From the NCBI GenBank assembly GCA_050299175.1, contig JBNKVM010000036.1, forward strand, positions 1-64,000: 64,000 bases of DNA, given 5' to 3'. This document shows, one piece after another, positions 63,976 to 64,000 of this stretch. The notes under the pieces were generated by a model. The model was not told the origin of the DNA. It ran no database searches and saw only the letters and a list, made by a program, of their open reading frames with translations. Within the stretch, counting starts at the first letter, position 1. Every line of letters begins with the position of its first letter. A program made the translations under genes and the position numbers. The DNA comes from JAPHTQ01 sp050299175. GTDB taxonomy: Bacteria > Pseudomonadota > Gammaproteobacteria > Thiohalomonadales > Thiohalomonadaceae.

Positions 63976-64000
63976 ATGAGCAAATTAACCCACTTCAATA
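63976..64000 (+). CDS. moaC: Cyclic pyranopterin monophosphate synthase MoaC, first codons only
   Basis: From ATG 63976 the plus strand reads MSKLTHFN to the window edge, matching the typical gammaproteobacterial MoaC N-terminus. The neighbouring divergent moaD-moaE makes this likely. Only eight residues are visible. An in-frame ATG at 63937 is possible, but homology favours 63976. The 95 bp between moaD and moaC should contain both promoters. Confidence 0.5.

Overview
The window is about 57% G+C chromosomal DNA from a gammaproteobacterium. Diagnostic blocks are rpsU-yqeY-dnaG-rpoD divergent from tsaD, lptD-surA-pdxA-rsmA, apaG-apaH, rplM-rpsI, mpl, rnd, slyX, and amgK/murU peptidoglycan recycling. 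A TusE/DsrC homologue, a DUF3683-type FAD/Fe-S oxidoreductase, a heme-binding GGDEF-EAL protein and cytochrome bd suggest a respiratory, possibly sulfur-metabolising lineage (Chromatiales-like). This placement is an inference; no rRNA gene is present. I see no prophage, insertion sequence or CRISPR array.

Layout. 1-7.6 kb: the end of an RND efflux adaptor, an orphan NifX-like protein, and a cytochrome bd operon (cydP-cydA-cydB-cydX-ybgE, minus strand). The operon has an excellent sigma-54 promoter and a divergent sigma-54 activator. An EF-hand protein and a cytochrome c follow. 7.6-20.2 kb: tRNA-Ile2, the rpoD macromolecular synthesis operon, tsaD, plsY, folB-folK with a pteridine reductase, two methyltransferases, uppP, a TauE-type exporter and ychJ. 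20.2-31.6 kb: a candidate FNR-linked small RNA, rplM-rpsI, a porin, a 1278-residue FAD/Fe-S oxidoreductase, a ClsB-like cardiolipin synthase, RNase D, mpl and a TusE/DsrC protein. 31.7-49 kb (nearly all minus strand): rlmKL, slyX, a c-di-GMP enzyme, an ABC-F ATPase, apaH, apaG, glk, pgl, a ComFB protein, an HExxH protein, a CheW-TM-LysM fusion, rsmA, pdxA, surA, lptD. 49-64 kb: an outer-membrane protein, amgK, lepB, a Sel1 protein, a YbaK-HDOD fusion, murU, a GCS2 ligase with an M14-type peptidase, a glycosyltransferase with a PAP2 phosphatase, an HD-GYP sensor, a cold-shock protein, peroxiredoxin, a DksA-like protein, moaE-moaD and the first codons of a divergent moaC.

Themes. Envelope biogenesis and recycling (lptD, surA, amgK, murU, mpl, uppP, lepB) and c-di-GMP signalling (GGDEF-EAL, HD-GYP, ComFB, HDOD) recur. 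The most unusual items are: (1) the cytochrome bd operon under apparent sigma-54 control, with helically phased repeats upstream; (2) a likely small RNA at about 20.30-20.40 kb with an FNR-like box and two C/U-rich loops able to pair with Shine-Dalgarno sequences; (3) a CheW domain joined through a membrane segment to a periplasmic LysM domain; (4) two copies of a palindromic intergenic repeat near the two ends of the window.
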